Source of the DNA: Microbacterium ureisolvens
GTDB lineage: Bacteria > Actinomycetota > Actinomycetes > Actinomycetales > Microbacteriaceae
DNA: 64,000 bases
Direction of reading: 5' to 3'
NCBI RefSeq assembly: GCF_015278315.1
Contig: NZ_JADIJE010000010.1
Span: forward strand, 62,001-126,000
Made by a program: the position numbers and the translations under genes. Shown piece after piece: positions 38,274 to 47,431 of this stretch. The notes under the pieces are model-generated. The model saw only the letters and a list, made by a program, of their open reading frames with translations. It searched no databases and was not told the origin of the DNA. The number at the start of each line of letters is the position of its first letter. Position 1 is the stretch's first letter.

Positions 38274-38279
38274 TAGACT
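38274..38279 (+). promoter_or_regulatory. -10 box TAGACT after proA
   Basis: TAGACT lies 5 nt past the proA stop and would give a leader of about 37 nt for the small membrane protein and nadD, with a ribosome site ACGGAG. Confidence 0.45.
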
Positions 38280-38322
38280 GGTCCAGTCCTGCGCCCCAGA
38301 GGCGAACCCGAACGGAGCCCGA

Positions 38323-38547
38323 ATGACACTCGCCACGATCATCGCCCTCGCCGCCGAAGAGGCCGAGCACCACGGCAACGTCGCCCTCGAGACGGTCTGG
38401 TACGGCATCGTCGCGATCGTCGTCTTCGGCGTGCTGGCCCTCGTGACCGCGTCGTACCGCAACGTGGCGAACCGCCACTCGCACAAGGCCGAGGCGTACG
38501 CCAAGGCACACGCCGACGACGTCCAGCGAGCGGGGCACGGCCACTGA
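38323..38547 (+). CDS. Small single-span membrane protein, His-rich ends
   Basis: A 74-aa protein with one membrane segment (about residues 24-43, [20 protein letters not shown]) between an acidic N-terminus (EEAEHHGN) and a His-rich C-terminus ([17 protein letters not shown] to GHGH). The family is unknown to me by name. The good ribosome site GGAGCC and its steady place between proA and nadD indicate a real gene. Metal binding by the histidines is only a guess. Confidence 0.75.
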   Translation: MTLATIIALAAEEAEHHGNVALETVWYGIVAIVVFGVLALVTASYRNVANRHSHKAEAYAKAHADDVQRAGHGH

Positions 38548-38557
38548 GGCTTGCTGC

Positions 38558-39154
38558 ATGTCGGTGACGACAGCCCCCCGCATCGGGGTCATGGGCGGAA
38601 CGTTCGACCCCGTGCATCACGGGCACCTCGTGGCCGCCAGTGAGGTGGCTCAGTGGTTCGACCTCGACGAGGTCGTCTTCGTGCCGACGGGTCAGCCGTG
38701 GCAGAAGGAAGACGTCTCGCCGAGCGAGCATCGCTACCTCATGACCGTCATCGCGACGGCATCCAATCCCCGCTTCACGGTCAGCCGCGTCGACATCGAC
38801 CGCGAGGGACCGACTTACACCATCGACACGCTCCGCGATCTGAAGGCCCAGCGCCCGGACGCGGAGCTGTTCTTCATCACGGGCGCCGACGCCATAGCGC
38901 AAATTCTCAGTTGGAGAGACCATGATGAGTTGTGGGACCTCGCCCACTTCGTCGCGGTGTCCAGGCCGGGGCATGTCCTGAACACCGACGGCCTGCCCAG
39001 CGACGACGTCAGCCAGCTCGAGATCCCCGCCCTCGCCATCTCGTCGACGGACTGCCGCGACCGAGTTCAGCGAGGACACCCCGTGTGGTACCTCGTGCCG
39101 GACGGGGTCGTCCAATACATTGCGAAGCACCATCTCTACCGGAGCAAGGAATGA
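38558..39154 (+). CDS. nadD: Nicotinate-nucleotide adenylyltransferase
   Basis: NAD synthesis enzyme of 198 aa joining ATP to nicotinate mononucleotide. The nucleotidyltransferase signature [12 protein letters not shown] is at residues 14-25, with the ISSTDCRDR block near the C-terminus (ISSTxxR motif). ATG with a weak ribosome site. The stop overlaps the next ATG (ATGA). Confidence 0.96.
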   Translation: MSVTTAPRIGVMGGTFDPVHHGHLVAASEVAQWFDLDEVVFVPTGQPWQKEDVSPSEHRYLMTVIATASNPRFTVSRVDIDREGPTYTIDTLRDLKAQRPDAELFFITGADAIAQILSWRDHDELWDLAHFVAVSRPGHVLNTDGLPSDDVSQLEIPALAISSTDCRDRVQRGHPVWYLVPDGVVQYIAKHHLYRSKE

Positions 39155-40398
39155 GTACACCCGAGCACCCGGCAACGCCAGCCCTCACGCGGAAGCAGAT
39201 CCGCGAACTGCGGAACACCGGATCCACGCCGGTGATCGCGCCGCAGACCGACGCCCCCGAAGGCTCGGAGGCCACCGCCCCCTCCGCGGCACCGCCCGCC
39301 GCGCCGCCGGTCACCCCGCCGCCGGCGCCCGTCGCCGCCGCCCCGTTCCCACGCCCCGCCGAGCCCGCACCGGTGGCACCCGCGCCGGTGCCCGACGCAG
39401 CCGTCGACCTCGGTGTCTCGCCCCTGACCCGCCGGCAGGCGAGGCAGCAGGAGCGGATCCGCACCGCGTCGGTGCCGGTGATAACCCCCGAGGTCGTCGC
39501 CGCCCACGCCGCCGCGACCGCAGGTGCGGCTCCCGCGTTCGCGTTCCCGACCGCTCCGCCCGCCGTCGCCCCGTTCCCGGAGCCCGAGCGCCCGCTCTTC
39601 GCCCCGCCCCACGACGACTCCGCCGAGGTCTCGACCGACAGCGGCATGCACGCGCTCTTCGGAATCCCTCGCGAGACCGAGGACGCCCGGCCCGCTCCCG
39701 CCCCGCGCTGGGAGCCGCCGGCTCCGCCCGCGGCCTCGGTGCCCGCGCCTGCGGCCTCGGTGCCGGCGTTCGCCGCCGAGCCCGCGTTCGTCGCCGAGCC
39801 CGCGACCCGCACCACTGACGAGGACGATCTCTCCGACGTGTTCGGCGGCGCCACCGCCGCGCCGGAAGACGCCGACGAATCCGCCGCGCCCAAGGCCGTC
39901 AGCCCGCTGCTCGGAGCGAACCTCCTCGACGAGACCCCCGTCGCCGCGGCGCCGCAGGCGGTCGACATGCCGCCGTCCTTCGATCAGCTGCTCTCGCGCA
40001 CGACCGGGTCGATTGCAATCCCCAACACGCTGATCGTCTCGCAGGCCCCCGAGATCGCGCCGCTGGTCGCCCCGGTCACCGCGACAGGCGAGGTCATCGT
40101 CACCGGCACGTTCAACCTGCCCGAAGGGCTCGGGTCGACCGGTCATGCCAAGGGCACCGCCGACGGCAAGGAGATCGACGCCACCCTGGTCGACGGCGAG
40201 CTGCCGTCGCACTCGTCGCCCACGCCGATCGCCGCGAGCTCCGCGGTGAGCACGGCGAAGGCGCCCGGCGACGTGATCAAGCCGCCGGCACCCGAGAAGG
40301 GCGGCAAGCTCATGATGTCGCTCGCCATCACGGCGGGTGTCCTGGCCCTGGCCCTGGTGGGCGTGCTGATCCTCGCCTTCGTGACGGGAGTCTTCTGA
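39151..40398 (+). CDS. Pro/Ala-rich single-span membrane protein with a duplicated LTRxQxR motif
   Basis: A 415-aa protein of unknown function. About 370 residues are low-complexity Pro/Ala/Glu, ending in one membrane helix (about 388-412). Two copies of a conserved motif stand out: [18 protein letters not shown] (12-29) and [20 protein letters not shown] (92-111). A region 310-360 has a folded look ([16 protein letters not shown]). Its coupling to nadD (ATGA) and rsfS (TGATG) puts it inside a housekeeping operon. Topology would leave the long N-terminus in the cytoplasm. Confidence 0.75.
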   Translation: MSTPEHPATPALTRKQIRELRNTGSTPVIAPQTDAPEGSEATAPSAAPPAAPPVTPPPAPVAAAPFPRPAEPAPVAPAPVPDAAVDLGVSPLTRRQARQQERIRTASVPVITPEVVAAHAAATAGAAPAFAFPTAPPAVAPFPEPERPLFAPPHDDSAEVSTDSGMHALFGIPRETEDARPAPAPRWEPPAPPAASVPAPAASVPAFAAEPAFVAEPATRTTDEDDLSDVFGGATAAPEDADESAAPKAVSPLLGANLLDETPVAAAPQAVDMPPSFDQLLSRTTGSIAIPNTLIVSQAPEIAPLVAPVTATGEVIVTGTFNLPEGLGSTGHAKGTADGKEIDATLVDGELPSHSSPTPIAASSAVSTAKAPGDVIKPPAPEKGGKLMMSLAITAGVLALALVGVLILAFVTGVF

Positions 40399-40778
40399 TG
40401 GTCGCCAGTGCGCAGTCGCACGACATGCTGCAGATCGCCGCGGCCGCGGCGGATGCGAAAGGCGGCGAAGACCTCGTCGCCCTCGACGTGTCGGAACCGC
40501 TGCCGCTCGTCGACATCTTCCTGCTGGTCACCGGTCGCAGCGAGCGCAACGTAGCCGCCATCGCCGACGAGATCGAGGACAAGCTGCTCGAGGCAGGGCA
40601 CAAGCGCCTGCGCCGTGAGGGGCGCGAGGAGTCCCGATGGGTGCTCATCGACTTCGGCGACCTCGTGGTGCACGTGTTCCACGAGCAGGAGCGGGTGTAC
40701 TACGGCCTGGAGCGACTGTGGAAGGACTGCCCCGTCGTGCCGGTCACGCTGCCCGCCCGCGCGGCCGTCGAGGAGTGA
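40398..40778 (+). CDS. rsfS: Ribosomal silencing factor RsfS
   Basis: A 126-aa RsfS/Iojap protein that binds L14 and blocks subunit joining when nutrients fall. The conserved core DIFLLVTGRSERNVAAIADEIE and WVLIDFGDLVVHVFHEQERVYYGLERLW is complete. The ATG shares its A with the stop of the upstream gene. Confidence 0.96.
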   Translation: MVASAQSHDMLQIAAAAADAKGGEDLVALDVSEPLPLVDIFLLVTGRSERNVAAIADEIEDKLLEAGHKRLRREGREESRWVLIDFGDLVVHVFHEQERVYYGLERLWKDCPVVPVTLPARAAVEE

Positions 40779-40849
40779 GCCTGGTACGGAGCACCCTTCC
40801 GGGTGTTGTAAGCTAGACGAGTTGCCCCGCGAGAGCGGGAACGACATCC

Positions 40850-40922
40850 GGGCCTGTGGCGCAGCTGGTAGCGCACCTGCATGGCATGCAGGGGGTCAGG
40901 GGTTCGAGTCCCCTCAGGTCCA
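40850..40922 (+). tRNA. tRNA-Ala (GGC)
   Basis: The acceptor GGGCCTG (40850-40856) pairs with CAGGTCC (40915-40921) with one G-U. The anticodon stem CCTGC/GCAGG holds the loop ATGGCAT, giving anticodon GGC. Discriminator A at 40922; CCA not encoded. Confidence 0.97.
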
Positions 40923-40927
40923 CCGGA

Positions 40928-40955
40928 AAGAGGCCGCCCGACAGGGCGGCCTCTT
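40928..40955 (+). terminator. Terminator after tRNA-Ala
   Basis: AAGAGGCCGCCC-GACA-GGGCGGCCTCTT is a perfect 12-bp hairpin followed by CCGTTTCC. Confidence 0.8.
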
Positions 40956-41045
40956 CCGTTTCCGCCGGCATGATCTCGGGGCGCACCGCTGCCTGCAGCT
41001 CTCGGCCGATGAGGGTGCCTCTGGGCCGCACCCGGCGCCCCGCGG

Positions 41046-41615
41046 TCAGACCATCGCTCCCGTGGGTCGATAGCGGAGCGCGACGGCTCCGGAACGCAAT
41101 TCGCGGCGATCGACGAGGTCGAGCTGAATCCGCTCGCGAAGCCCGGCGAACAGCGTGGGCCCGTGCCCGGCCAGCACCGGCTGCACCAGGAATTCGTACT
41201 CGTCGATCAGTCCCAGGTCGGCCAGAGCGAGCGGCAGGGCGACACCGCCCACCCAGAGCCCCTCGCCCGGTTGCTGCTTCAGCTGCGTGACGGTGCGCTC
41301 GAGGTCGCCGCGCAGCAGTTCGGCGTTCCAATCCGCCGCGGTCAGGGTTCTGGAGATGACGTACTTCTCCGCCCGGTCGATGGTCTCGGCGAACGGGATC
41401 TGCCACTCGTTCATCCAGTCCGGCCATGCGCCCGTGGAAGGTCGCCGCCACGCAGACTGCATCATCTCGTACGTGACCCGGCCGAAGAGCAGAGCGTCGG
41501 CTTCTGCCAGCCGAGCAGCCCAGTACTGCATCGACTCCTCGTCCGGCGGGAGGCCCGCCTCGTGGTGGCAGCAGCCGTCGAGTGTGACGTTGATCGAGTA
41601 TCGCAACGGCCTCAT
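41046..41615 (-). CDS. Dihydrofolate reductase-like protein (RibD C-terminal family)
   Basis: A 189-aa NADPH-binding-fold protein of the RibD_C/DHFR-like group, common in actinobacteria and usually of unknown substrate. Seen: the start RPLRYSINVTLDG, the block ADALLFGRVTYEMM, and the nucleotide-binding LWVGGVALPLALADLGLIDEYEFLVQPVLAGHG. The ATG at 41615 is chosen because AGAGGAAAG precedes it by 3 nt; two upstream ATGs exist. Confidence 0.85.
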   Translation of the reverse strand: MRPLRYSINVTLDGCCHHEAGLPPDEESMQYWAARLAEADALLFGRVTYEMMQSAWRRPSTGAWPDWMNEWQIPFAETIDRAEKYVISRTLTAADWNAELLRGDLERTVTQLKQQPGEGLWVGGVALPLALADLGLIDEYEFLVQPVLAGHGPTLFAGLRERIQLDLVDRRELRSGAVALRYRPTGAMV

Positions 41616-41774
41616 CGTCTTTCCTCTCTTCATTGGAACGGTCACTCAGTACAACGAACGAGTCGTCCGAGACCGGACACTTCAGCCCAGGCACTTCATG
41701 CAAGCTGCGCACACCGACGTCATCAGCGTCCTCGCCCATTGCGCCTGCCGGAGCCGTCGGGGAGGGTGGAACGC

Positions 41775-42251
41775 ATGAGCGCTGTGACCCCCTTCCTCTG
41801 GTTCGACGACTCGGCTGAGGAGGCCGTCGCGTTCTACACCGCGCTCGTGCCGGAGTCGGAGATCGTCACGATCGATCGCTACCCCGGCGAAGTGCCGGGC
41901 ATGGGCGGCAAGGTGATGCACGTGCACTTCCGGCTGGGTGGCCGCGACTACTACGGGATGGACGCCGGCCCGCAGTTCCCCTTCACGGAGGCCGTCTCGC
42001 TCTACGTCGCGTGCCGTGACCAGACTGAGGTCGACCGCTACTGGGACGCGCTGACGGCTGACGGCGGCCAGGAGCAGCCGTGCGGTTGGCTCAAGGACCG
42101 CTGGGGACTGTCGTGGCAGATCATCCCCGAGCGCCTGGTGGAGCTCATCCGGCATCCCGATCCCGAGATCGCCCACCGCGCCGTCCAGGCGATGCTGCGG
42201 ATGCGGCGGATCGACCTGGCCGTCCTCGAGGCGGCCGTGGCGGACGGATGA
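41775..42251 (+). CDS. VOC family protein (PhnB/3-demethylubiquinone-like)
   Basis: A 158-aa vicinal-oxygen-chelate fold protein: LWFDDSAEEAVAFYTALVPESEI at the start and WGLSWQIIPERL in the second half. Most such PhnB-like proteins lack an assigned reaction. ATG with GGAGGGTGG upstream. The TGA overlaps the next ATG, so it is coupled to the sugar-dehydrogenase-like gene. Confidence 0.85.
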   Translation: MSAVTPFLWFDDSAEEAVAFYTALVPESEIVTIDRYPGEVPGMGGKVMHVHFRLGGRDYYGMDAGPQFPFTEAVSLYVACRDQTEVDRYWDALTADGGQEQPCGWLKDRWGLSWQIIPERLVELIRHPDPEIAHRAVQAMLRMRRIDLAVLEAAVADG

Positions 42252-43387
42252 CGAGACTTCTCCGCTGGGCGGCCGCCGGAGGTGTCATCCTCGCCTTGAA
42301 CGCGGCGTCCGCCTGCAGCGCCCCGGCCACCGCGCCCGCACCGTCGTCTCAGGCTCCTTCGGTGGGACCCACACGATCCGCGCCGGCCGAGTCGTGGTGG
42401 CGGGTCGGAAGCGTGACGGGCGCCCTCGCGTCGGGACTGAGCACGCCATGGTCCGTCATACCGCTCGCCGGCGGCGGAGCACTCATCTCCCAGCGCGACG
42501 ACGGCGCCGTGCGCGAGCTGACCGCCGGCGGTGAGCTCCGCACGGTGGGGACGATCCCGGGCGTCGTGTCCGGCGGCGAGTCCGGCCTGCACGGCATCGC
42601 GCTCCTCACCGCGGAGGATCCTGCGGTGCTGTACGCATACTTCGGATCAGCGCAGGATAACCGAGTGGTGCGGATGCCGCTTCTCGGCGACGCGGGAGCG
42701 CTCGCCCTCGGCGAGGCCGAGGTGGTGCTCGACGGCATCCCGCGCGCGAGCACCCACGACGGCGGCCGCCTCGCGTTCGGCCCGGACGGATTCCTCTACA
42801 TCACGACCGGCGACGCGCAGCAGCGCGATGCCGCACAGGACGCCGATGCGCTGGGCGGGAAGATCCTCCGCGTGACGGTGGACGGCGAGCCGGCGCCCGG
42901 AAACCCCTGGGGCACGCGGGTGTGGTCGATGGGACACCGCAACGTGCAGGGGATCGCCTGGACGGCCGACGGCACGATGTGGGCCAGCGAGTTCGGTCAG
43001 AACACCTGGGACGAGCTCAATCGCATCGAGGCGGGAGCCAACTACGGTTGGCCCGTGGTGGAAGGCGAAGCCGGTCGCACCGAATTCGTCGACCCGGTCG
43101 CCCAGTGGCCGACGAGCGAGGCCAGCCCGAGCGGCATCGCGGCCGTGGGCGACACCGTGTTCATGGCGGGGCTGCGCGGCGAACGGCTGTGGCAGATCGA
43201 CACGCGGTCAGGCGAGGCCGCGGGAGAACCCGTCGCCGCACTCGTGGGCGCCCACGGACGCCTCCGCGATGCGGTCGCGTTGCCCGACGGATCTCTGTTT
43301 ATCCTGACCAGCAACACCGACGGCCGCGGGGCGCCGCGCGCCGACGACGATCTGCTGCTGCGGGTGGAGCTGGTCCCGGAGCCGTGA
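42248..43387 (+). CDS. PQQ-dependent sugar dehydrogenase family lipoprotein or secreted protein
   Basis: A 379-aa six-bladed beta-propeller of the soluble glucose/sorbosone dehydrogenase family. A signal peptide (about 1-22) ends in the possible lipobox AASAC. Propeller blocks seen: GLHGIAL, HDGGRLAFGPDGFLYITTGDA, GGKILRV, MGHRNVQGIAW, SEFGQNTWDELN, GANYGWP. It probably oxidises an aldose outside the membrane. Whether this organism makes PQQ is not visible here. Coupled to the VOC gene. Confidence 0.85.
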   Translation: MTRLLRWAAAGGVILALNAASACSAPATAPAPSSQAPSVGPTRSAPAESWWRVGSVTGALASGLSTPWSVIPLAGGGALISQRDDGAVRELTAGGELRTVGTIPGVVSGGESGLHGIALLTAEDPAVLYAYFGSAQDNRVVRMPLLGDAGALALGEAEVVLDGIPRASTHDGGRLAFGPDGFLYITTGDAQQRDAAQDADALGGKILRVTVDGEPAPGNPWGTRVWSMGHRNVQGIAWTADGTMWASEFGQNTWDELNRIEAGANYGWPVVEGEAGRTEFVDPVAQWPTSEASPSGIAAVGDTVFMAGLRGERLWQIDTRSGEAAGEPVAALVGAHGRLRDAVALPDGSLFILTSNTDGRGAPRADDDLLLRVELVPEP

Positions 43388-43414
43388 CGTGTCTCCGGCG
43401 CCTTCGCGGGGCGC

Positions 43415-43420
43415 TACGGT
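43415..43420 (+). promoter_or_regulatory. -10 box TACGGT, leaderless promoter of the metallopeptidase-AidB pair
   Basis: TACGGT is exactly 6 nt from the GTG at 43427. Confidence 0.5.
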
Positions 43421-43426
43421 GAGACC

Positions 43427-44512
43427 GTGAGCACGCAGCCCCGCTGTCCGCATTGTCGCCACTTCGTGTACCTCGACACGCTTCGCTGTCCGAACTGCGA
43501 GGCCGAGATCGGGTATCACCTGCCGACGCGCGAGTTTCACGGCGTCCGCCACGGGCAGGTCGAGATCGACGGCGAGAACTGGTACACGTGCTCCAACCGC
43601 GAGTGGGCGTGCAACTGGCTGGTGTGGGAGAACGCGCCTGCGGGTCGCTGCTTCTCGTGCCGGCTCACCCGTCGCCGTCCCGCGGCCGACGACACCGTGG
43701 CGCTGGAGAAGCTCGCGAAGACGGAGGAGGCCAAACGTCGCCTCATCCTGCAGCTGGCCGACCTGGGTCTGCCGATCGTCGGCTGGGATCTGCAGAAGGG
43801 CGGTCTCGGCTTCGACCTCATCTCGAGCCTGTCCGACGGCAAGCCGGTCACGATCGGGCACGCGAACGGCATCATCACGATCGATCTCGCCGAGAACCTC
43901 GATGACCGCCGCGAGGCGCTCCGCGTGCGCCTCGGCGAGCCGTACCGCACCATCCTCGGACACCTACGTCACGAGGTGGGCCACTACTACCAGAACGTGC
44001 TGCTCACCGACGATCAGCTGTGGGCCCGGTGTCGCGAGCTCTTCGGCGACGAACGGACCAGCTATCGCGACGCGCTGAAGCGCCACTACAAGTTCGGCGC
44101 CCCGTCCGACTGGCATGAGTCGTTCATCTCGGAGTACGCCACGATGCACCCGTGGGAGGACTTCGCCGAGACCTTCGCGCATTATCTGCACATCACGGGC
44201 ACGCTGCAGACCGCGGCGGTCATCGGCATCCACCTCGACGCGTCCGTGACGAATCTGCGCGACACCGACGTCGTGCCGCTCGCCTCGTACGAGAACGAGC
44301 CGATCCAGCGCCTGCTGACGGACTGGGAGTGGATGTCGCAGGGCTTCAACCGGATCAACCGCTCGATGGGCTTCGGCGACCTGTACCCGTTCACGATCGT
44401 GACCCCGGTGCGGCACAAGCTCGCCTTCGTGCACGACATCGTCACGCGCGCGCCGCTCAGCCCAGGCGAGCAGTACGCGCTCGCGATGGTGGGGGAGCGG
44501 GAGCAGGCATGA
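43427..44512 (+). CDS. Putative zinc-binding metallopeptidase with N-terminal zinc ribbon
   Basis: A 361-aa protein. The N-terminal zinc ribbon has Cys7, Cys10, Cys21 and Cys24, and a second Cys set lies near residues 50-80. The peptidase motif HEVGH is at 182-186, with a Glu-rich downstream block PWEDFAETFAHYLH. This matches a conserved bacterial family annotated only as putative zinc-binding metallopeptidase; substrates are unknown. GTG start by promoter spacing. The stop overlaps the next ATG, so it is translated together with the AidB-like gene. Confidence 0.85.
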   Translation: MSTQPRCPHCRHFVYLDTLRCPNCEAEIGYHLPTREFHGVRHGQVEIDGENWYTCSNREWACNWLVWENAPAGRCFSCRLTRRRPAADDTVALEKLAKTEEAKRRLILQLADLGLPIVGWDLQKGGLGFDLISSLSDGKPVTIGHANGIITIDLAENLDDRREALRVRLGEPYRTILGHLRHEVGHYYQNVLLTDDQLWARCRELFGDERTSYRDALKRHYKFGAPSDWHESFISEYATMHPWEDFAETFAHYLHITGTLQTAAVIGIHLDASVTNLRDTDVVPLASYENEPIQRLLTDWEWMSQGFNRINRSMGFGDLYPFTIVTPVRHKLAFVHDIVTRAPLSPGEQYALAMVGEREQA

Positions 44513-46188
44513 CCTCGTTCGCGCGCGGGCAGCGGGTGATCGGCGCGGCGACGCACTACGTCGACAATCAGCCGCCCTGGCGCGTGGACGTCGATGAATA
44601 CGCACTCAACGCCCCGCTGCGCGAGGGTGTGGCCGGGTTCGGCGCGGGGTGGGCGGAGGAGACCCTCGCCGAAGCGGGGGCGCTCGTCGGCTCGGCCGCC
44701 TTCCAGCGCGATGCGCACCTTGCAAACCTGCACACGCCCGTCGCCCATGCGCACGACCGATGGGGCTACCGCCTCGACGAGGTGGAGTACGACCCGTCGT
44801 ATCACCGGGTGATCGGGGAGGCGATCGCCCGCGGCGCGCACACGTCCGCGTGGGCCGAGCCTCGGCCGGGCGCCCACGTCGCGCGTGCGGCGATGTTCTT
44901 GCTGTTCGCGCAGGTCGAGCCCGGGCATGCCTGCCCTGTGTCGATGACCCACGCTGCGGTCGCGTCGGTCGAGGGATCCCCGTGGGTCGCCGATGACTGG
45001 CTGCCCCGTGTGTATTCGCGGGAGTACGAGCCTCGCCTGATCACCGAGGGACCCAAGCGCAGCGCGCTCATCGGCATGGCGATGACAGAGAAGCAGGGCG
45101 GCTCCGACGTGCGGGCGGGCACCACGGTGGGCGAGGCGATGGGCGGTCACGCCTATCAGCTCACCGGCCACAAGTGGTTCTGCTCCGCGCCGATGTCGGA
45201 CGCGTTCCTCGTGCTCGCGCATACGCGAAGCGGTGGTCGCGACGAGGGCCTGTCGTGCCTGTTCGTGCCGCGGGTCCTCCCGCACGGGATGCGGAACGTG
45301 TTCCGGATCCAACGGCTCAAAGACAAGCTCGGCAACCGTTCCAACGCGTCGGCCGAGGTCGAGTTCGACGGCACGGTCGGCTTCGTGGTCGGCGAGCCCG
45401 GCCGGGGCGTCCGCACGATCATCGAGATGGTCCAGCGCACCCGGCTGGACTGCGTGCTCGGCACGGCAGCCGGCATGCGGCAGTCGGTGGCCGAGGCGCT
45501 GTGGCATGCCCGCGGACGCGAGGCGTTCGGCGCCCTCCTCATCGACCAGCCCGCGATGACGGCGGTGCTCGCCGACCTCGCCATCGAATACGAGGCGGCG
45601 CTCCTGACGGGACTGCGCCTCGCGCAGCTGTTCGAGGCCGAGGCTTCCGATCGCGACCGCGCGCTGCGCCGGCTCGCGACGCCGGTGTCGAAGTACTGGG
45701 TCTGCAAGCGGGGTCCGCATCACGCGTACGAGGCGCTCGAGTGCCTCGGCGGAAACGGCTACACCGAATCGTTCCCGCTGGCGCGGCGCTATCGCGAGCA
45801 GCCGGTGATGGCCATCTGGGAGGGGTCCGGCAACGTCATCGCGCTCGATGTGCTGCGCGCGCTGACGCGGGACCGCGACTCCGGTGAGGCGTTCGCCGAC
45901 GAGCTGGGCTCGACCGCCGGAGCCTCGCCCGTGCTCGACCGGCACGTGGAACGCACGCTCACCCTGCTGCAGCGCCTGTCCGGCGCGGATGCCGACGACG
46001 CCGCGTCGCAGGCCCGGCGCCTCAGTGAGGACCTCGCGCTCGCCTTCCAGGCCTCCCTCATGCTCCGGCATGCGCCCTCGTCCCACGCGGAGACCTTCAT
46101 CGCCGCCCGGTTGGGCGAGGACCGCGGGGTCCAGTACGGCGTGCTTCCGGCACACACGGATGCCGCCGCCATCGTCGCCCGGCACTGA
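44509..46188 (+). CDS. AidB-like acyl-CoA dehydrogenase family protein
   Basis: A 559-aa flavoprotein. The block LTGHKWFCSAPMSDAFLVLA, the early TEKQGGSDVR motif and the later LGGNGYTESFPLARRYREQPVMAIWEGSGNV are typical of AidB, the E. coli protein induced by alkylating agents, rather than of classical short-chain acyl-CoA dehydrogenases. The length (AidB about 540 aa) agrees. The role is probably protection of DNA or detoxification of alkylators, but dehydrogenase activity on CoA esters cannot be excluded. ATG overlaps the metallopeptidase stop. Confidence 0.88.
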   Translation: MTSFARGQRVIGAATHYVDNQPPWRVDVDEYALNAPLREGVAGFGAGWAEETLAEAGALVGSAAFQRDAHLANLHTPVAHAHDRWGYRLDEVEYDPSYHRVIGEAIARGAHTSAWAEPRPGAHVARAAMFLLFAQVEPGHACPVSMTHAAVASVEGSPWVADDWLPRVYSREYEPRLITEGPKRSALIGMAMTEKQGGSDVRAGTTVGEAMGGHAYQLTGHKWFCSAPMSDAFLVLAHTRSGGRDEGLSCLFVPRVLPHGMRNVFRIQRLKDKLGNRSNASAEVEFDGTVGFVVGEPGRGVRTIIEMVQRTRLDCVLGTAAGMRQSVAEALWHARGREAFGALLIDQPAMTAVLADLAIEYEAALLTGLRLAQLFEAEASDRDRALRRLATPVSKYWVCKRGPHHAYEALECLGGNGYTESFPLARRYREQPVMAIWEGSGNVIALDVLRALTRDRDSGEAFADELGSTAGASPVLDRHVERTLTLLQRLSGADADDAASQARRLSEDLALAFQASLMLRHAPSSHAETFIAARLGEDRGVQYGVLPAHTDAAAIVARH

Positions 46189-46218
46189 ATCGTGAGCGCC
46201 CCCACGGGCGGGCGCACC

Positions 46219-46224
46219 TAGGCT
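46219..46224 (+). promoter_or_regulatory. -10 box TAGGCT, leaderless promoter of the GH3 gene
   Basis: TAGGCT is exactly 6 nt from the GTG at 46231. Confidence 0.5.
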
Positions 46225-46230
46225 GGACGA

Positions 46231-47430
46231 GTGACTTCCGCGCGACGAACCGCCCTGCTCGGCGCGCTCCTGGCGATCACCGCGACGCTGTGCGGCGCCT
46301 GTGCCGCGCCGCAGGAGCCGACACCCGCACCGACGGCGTCGACAGCGACCCCGTCCGCCACCGCGACCCCGGAAGCAGCCGACCCCGCGGCGGCCGTCGT
46401 CGACGCGATGTCGCTGCGCGAGCGTGCGGCCAGCGTCGTCATGGCACACATCCCGACCACGGATCCGGCCGCTCTCCGGTCGTACATGGAGTCCGATCAG
46501 CTCGGGGGCTTCCTGCTGATGGGCGCGAACATCCCCGAGGACGCGGCCGCGCTGCAGGCGCTCACCGCATCGCTGACCGTCGATCCCGCCCGCCCGCCTC
46601 TGATCGCGATCGACCAGGAGGGCGGCGACGTTTCGCGCCTGCCGTGGGACGACCTCCCCGCGCCCTACCAGCTGCAGCAGGCGGATCCCGCGGCGGCCGA
46701 GGCCGCGTTCGCCGGACGCGCCGGTCTGGTGCGTCAGGCGGGCATCCCGGTGAACTTCGGCATCGTCGCCGACGTCACTGCCGATCCGGGTTCGTTCATC
46801 CATCGGCGCACCCTCGGCACGACGCCCGATGCTGCTGCGGCCCGGGTGGCGGCCGCGGTGCGCGGCGAGCGGGGCACCGTGTTCTCGACGCTCAAGCACT
46901 TCCCGGGTCACGGGGCCGCCCCGGGCGACTCGCACTCCTCGATCCCCACGACCGCGATGTCACTCGATCAGTGGCGCTCCGCCGACGCCGTGCCGTTCCG
47001 GGCCGGCATCGACGAGGGGGCAGAGCTGCTCATGTACGGCCATCTCGCCTATACGGCGGTGGATCCGGCGCCGGCGAGCCTGTCGGCCGAGTGGCATCGG
47101 ATCGCCAGGGACGAGCTCGGGTTCGACGGAGTCATGGTCACCGACGACCTCGGCATGCTGGAGTCCTCCGGCGTCCCCGAGTACGCCGACCCCGTCGCCA
47201 ACGCGGTGACCGCGCTCGCCGCCGGAAACGACCTCGTGCTGACGGTGGTAGGTTCGACGGCCGAGACCGCCCCGGCGATCGTCGACGGCATCGTGGCAGC
47301 CGTCGAGTCGGGCACCCTCGCCGAGGACCGTCTCGACGACGCCGCCACACGCGTCATGGAGCTGCGCCTGGCGCTGGCCGACTCCGCTGGAGGGGCGCTG
47401 CCCTGCACGACGTGCGATCCAGAGGGCTGA
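46231..47430 (+). CDS. Glycoside hydrolase family 3 protein, exported (NagZ-like)
   Basis: A 399-aa protein with a signal peptide and a Cys-containing cleavage region (LCGAC), probably a lipoprotein, then a Thr/Pro/Ala-rich tether. The GH3 barrel has KHFPGHG at 222-228 followed by DSH, which supplies the acid/base His of NagZ-type enzymes. The nucleophile is probably the first Asp of TDDLGM (Asp305). Likely a beta-N-acetylglucosaminidase acting on cell-wall fragments outside the membrane. Confidence 0.87.
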   Translation: MTSARRTALLGALLAITATLCGACAAPQEPTPAPTASTATPSATATPEAADPAAAVVDAMSLRERAASVVMAHIPTTDPAALRSYMESDQLGGFLLMGANIPEDAAALQALTASLTVDPARPPLIAIDQEGGDVSRLPWDDLPAPYQLQQADPAAAEAAFAGRAGLVRQAGIPVNFGIVADVTADPGSFIHRRTLGTTPDAAAARVAAAVRGERGTVFSTLKHFPGHGAAPGDSHSSIPTTAMSLDQWRSADAVPFRAGIDEGAELLMYGHLAYTAVDPAPASLSAEWHRIARDELGFDGVMVTDDLGMLESSGVPEYADPVANAVTALAAGNDLVLTVVGSTAETAPAIVDGIVAAVESGTLAEDRLDDAATRVMELRLALADSAGGALPCTTCDPEG

Positions 47431-47431
47431 G

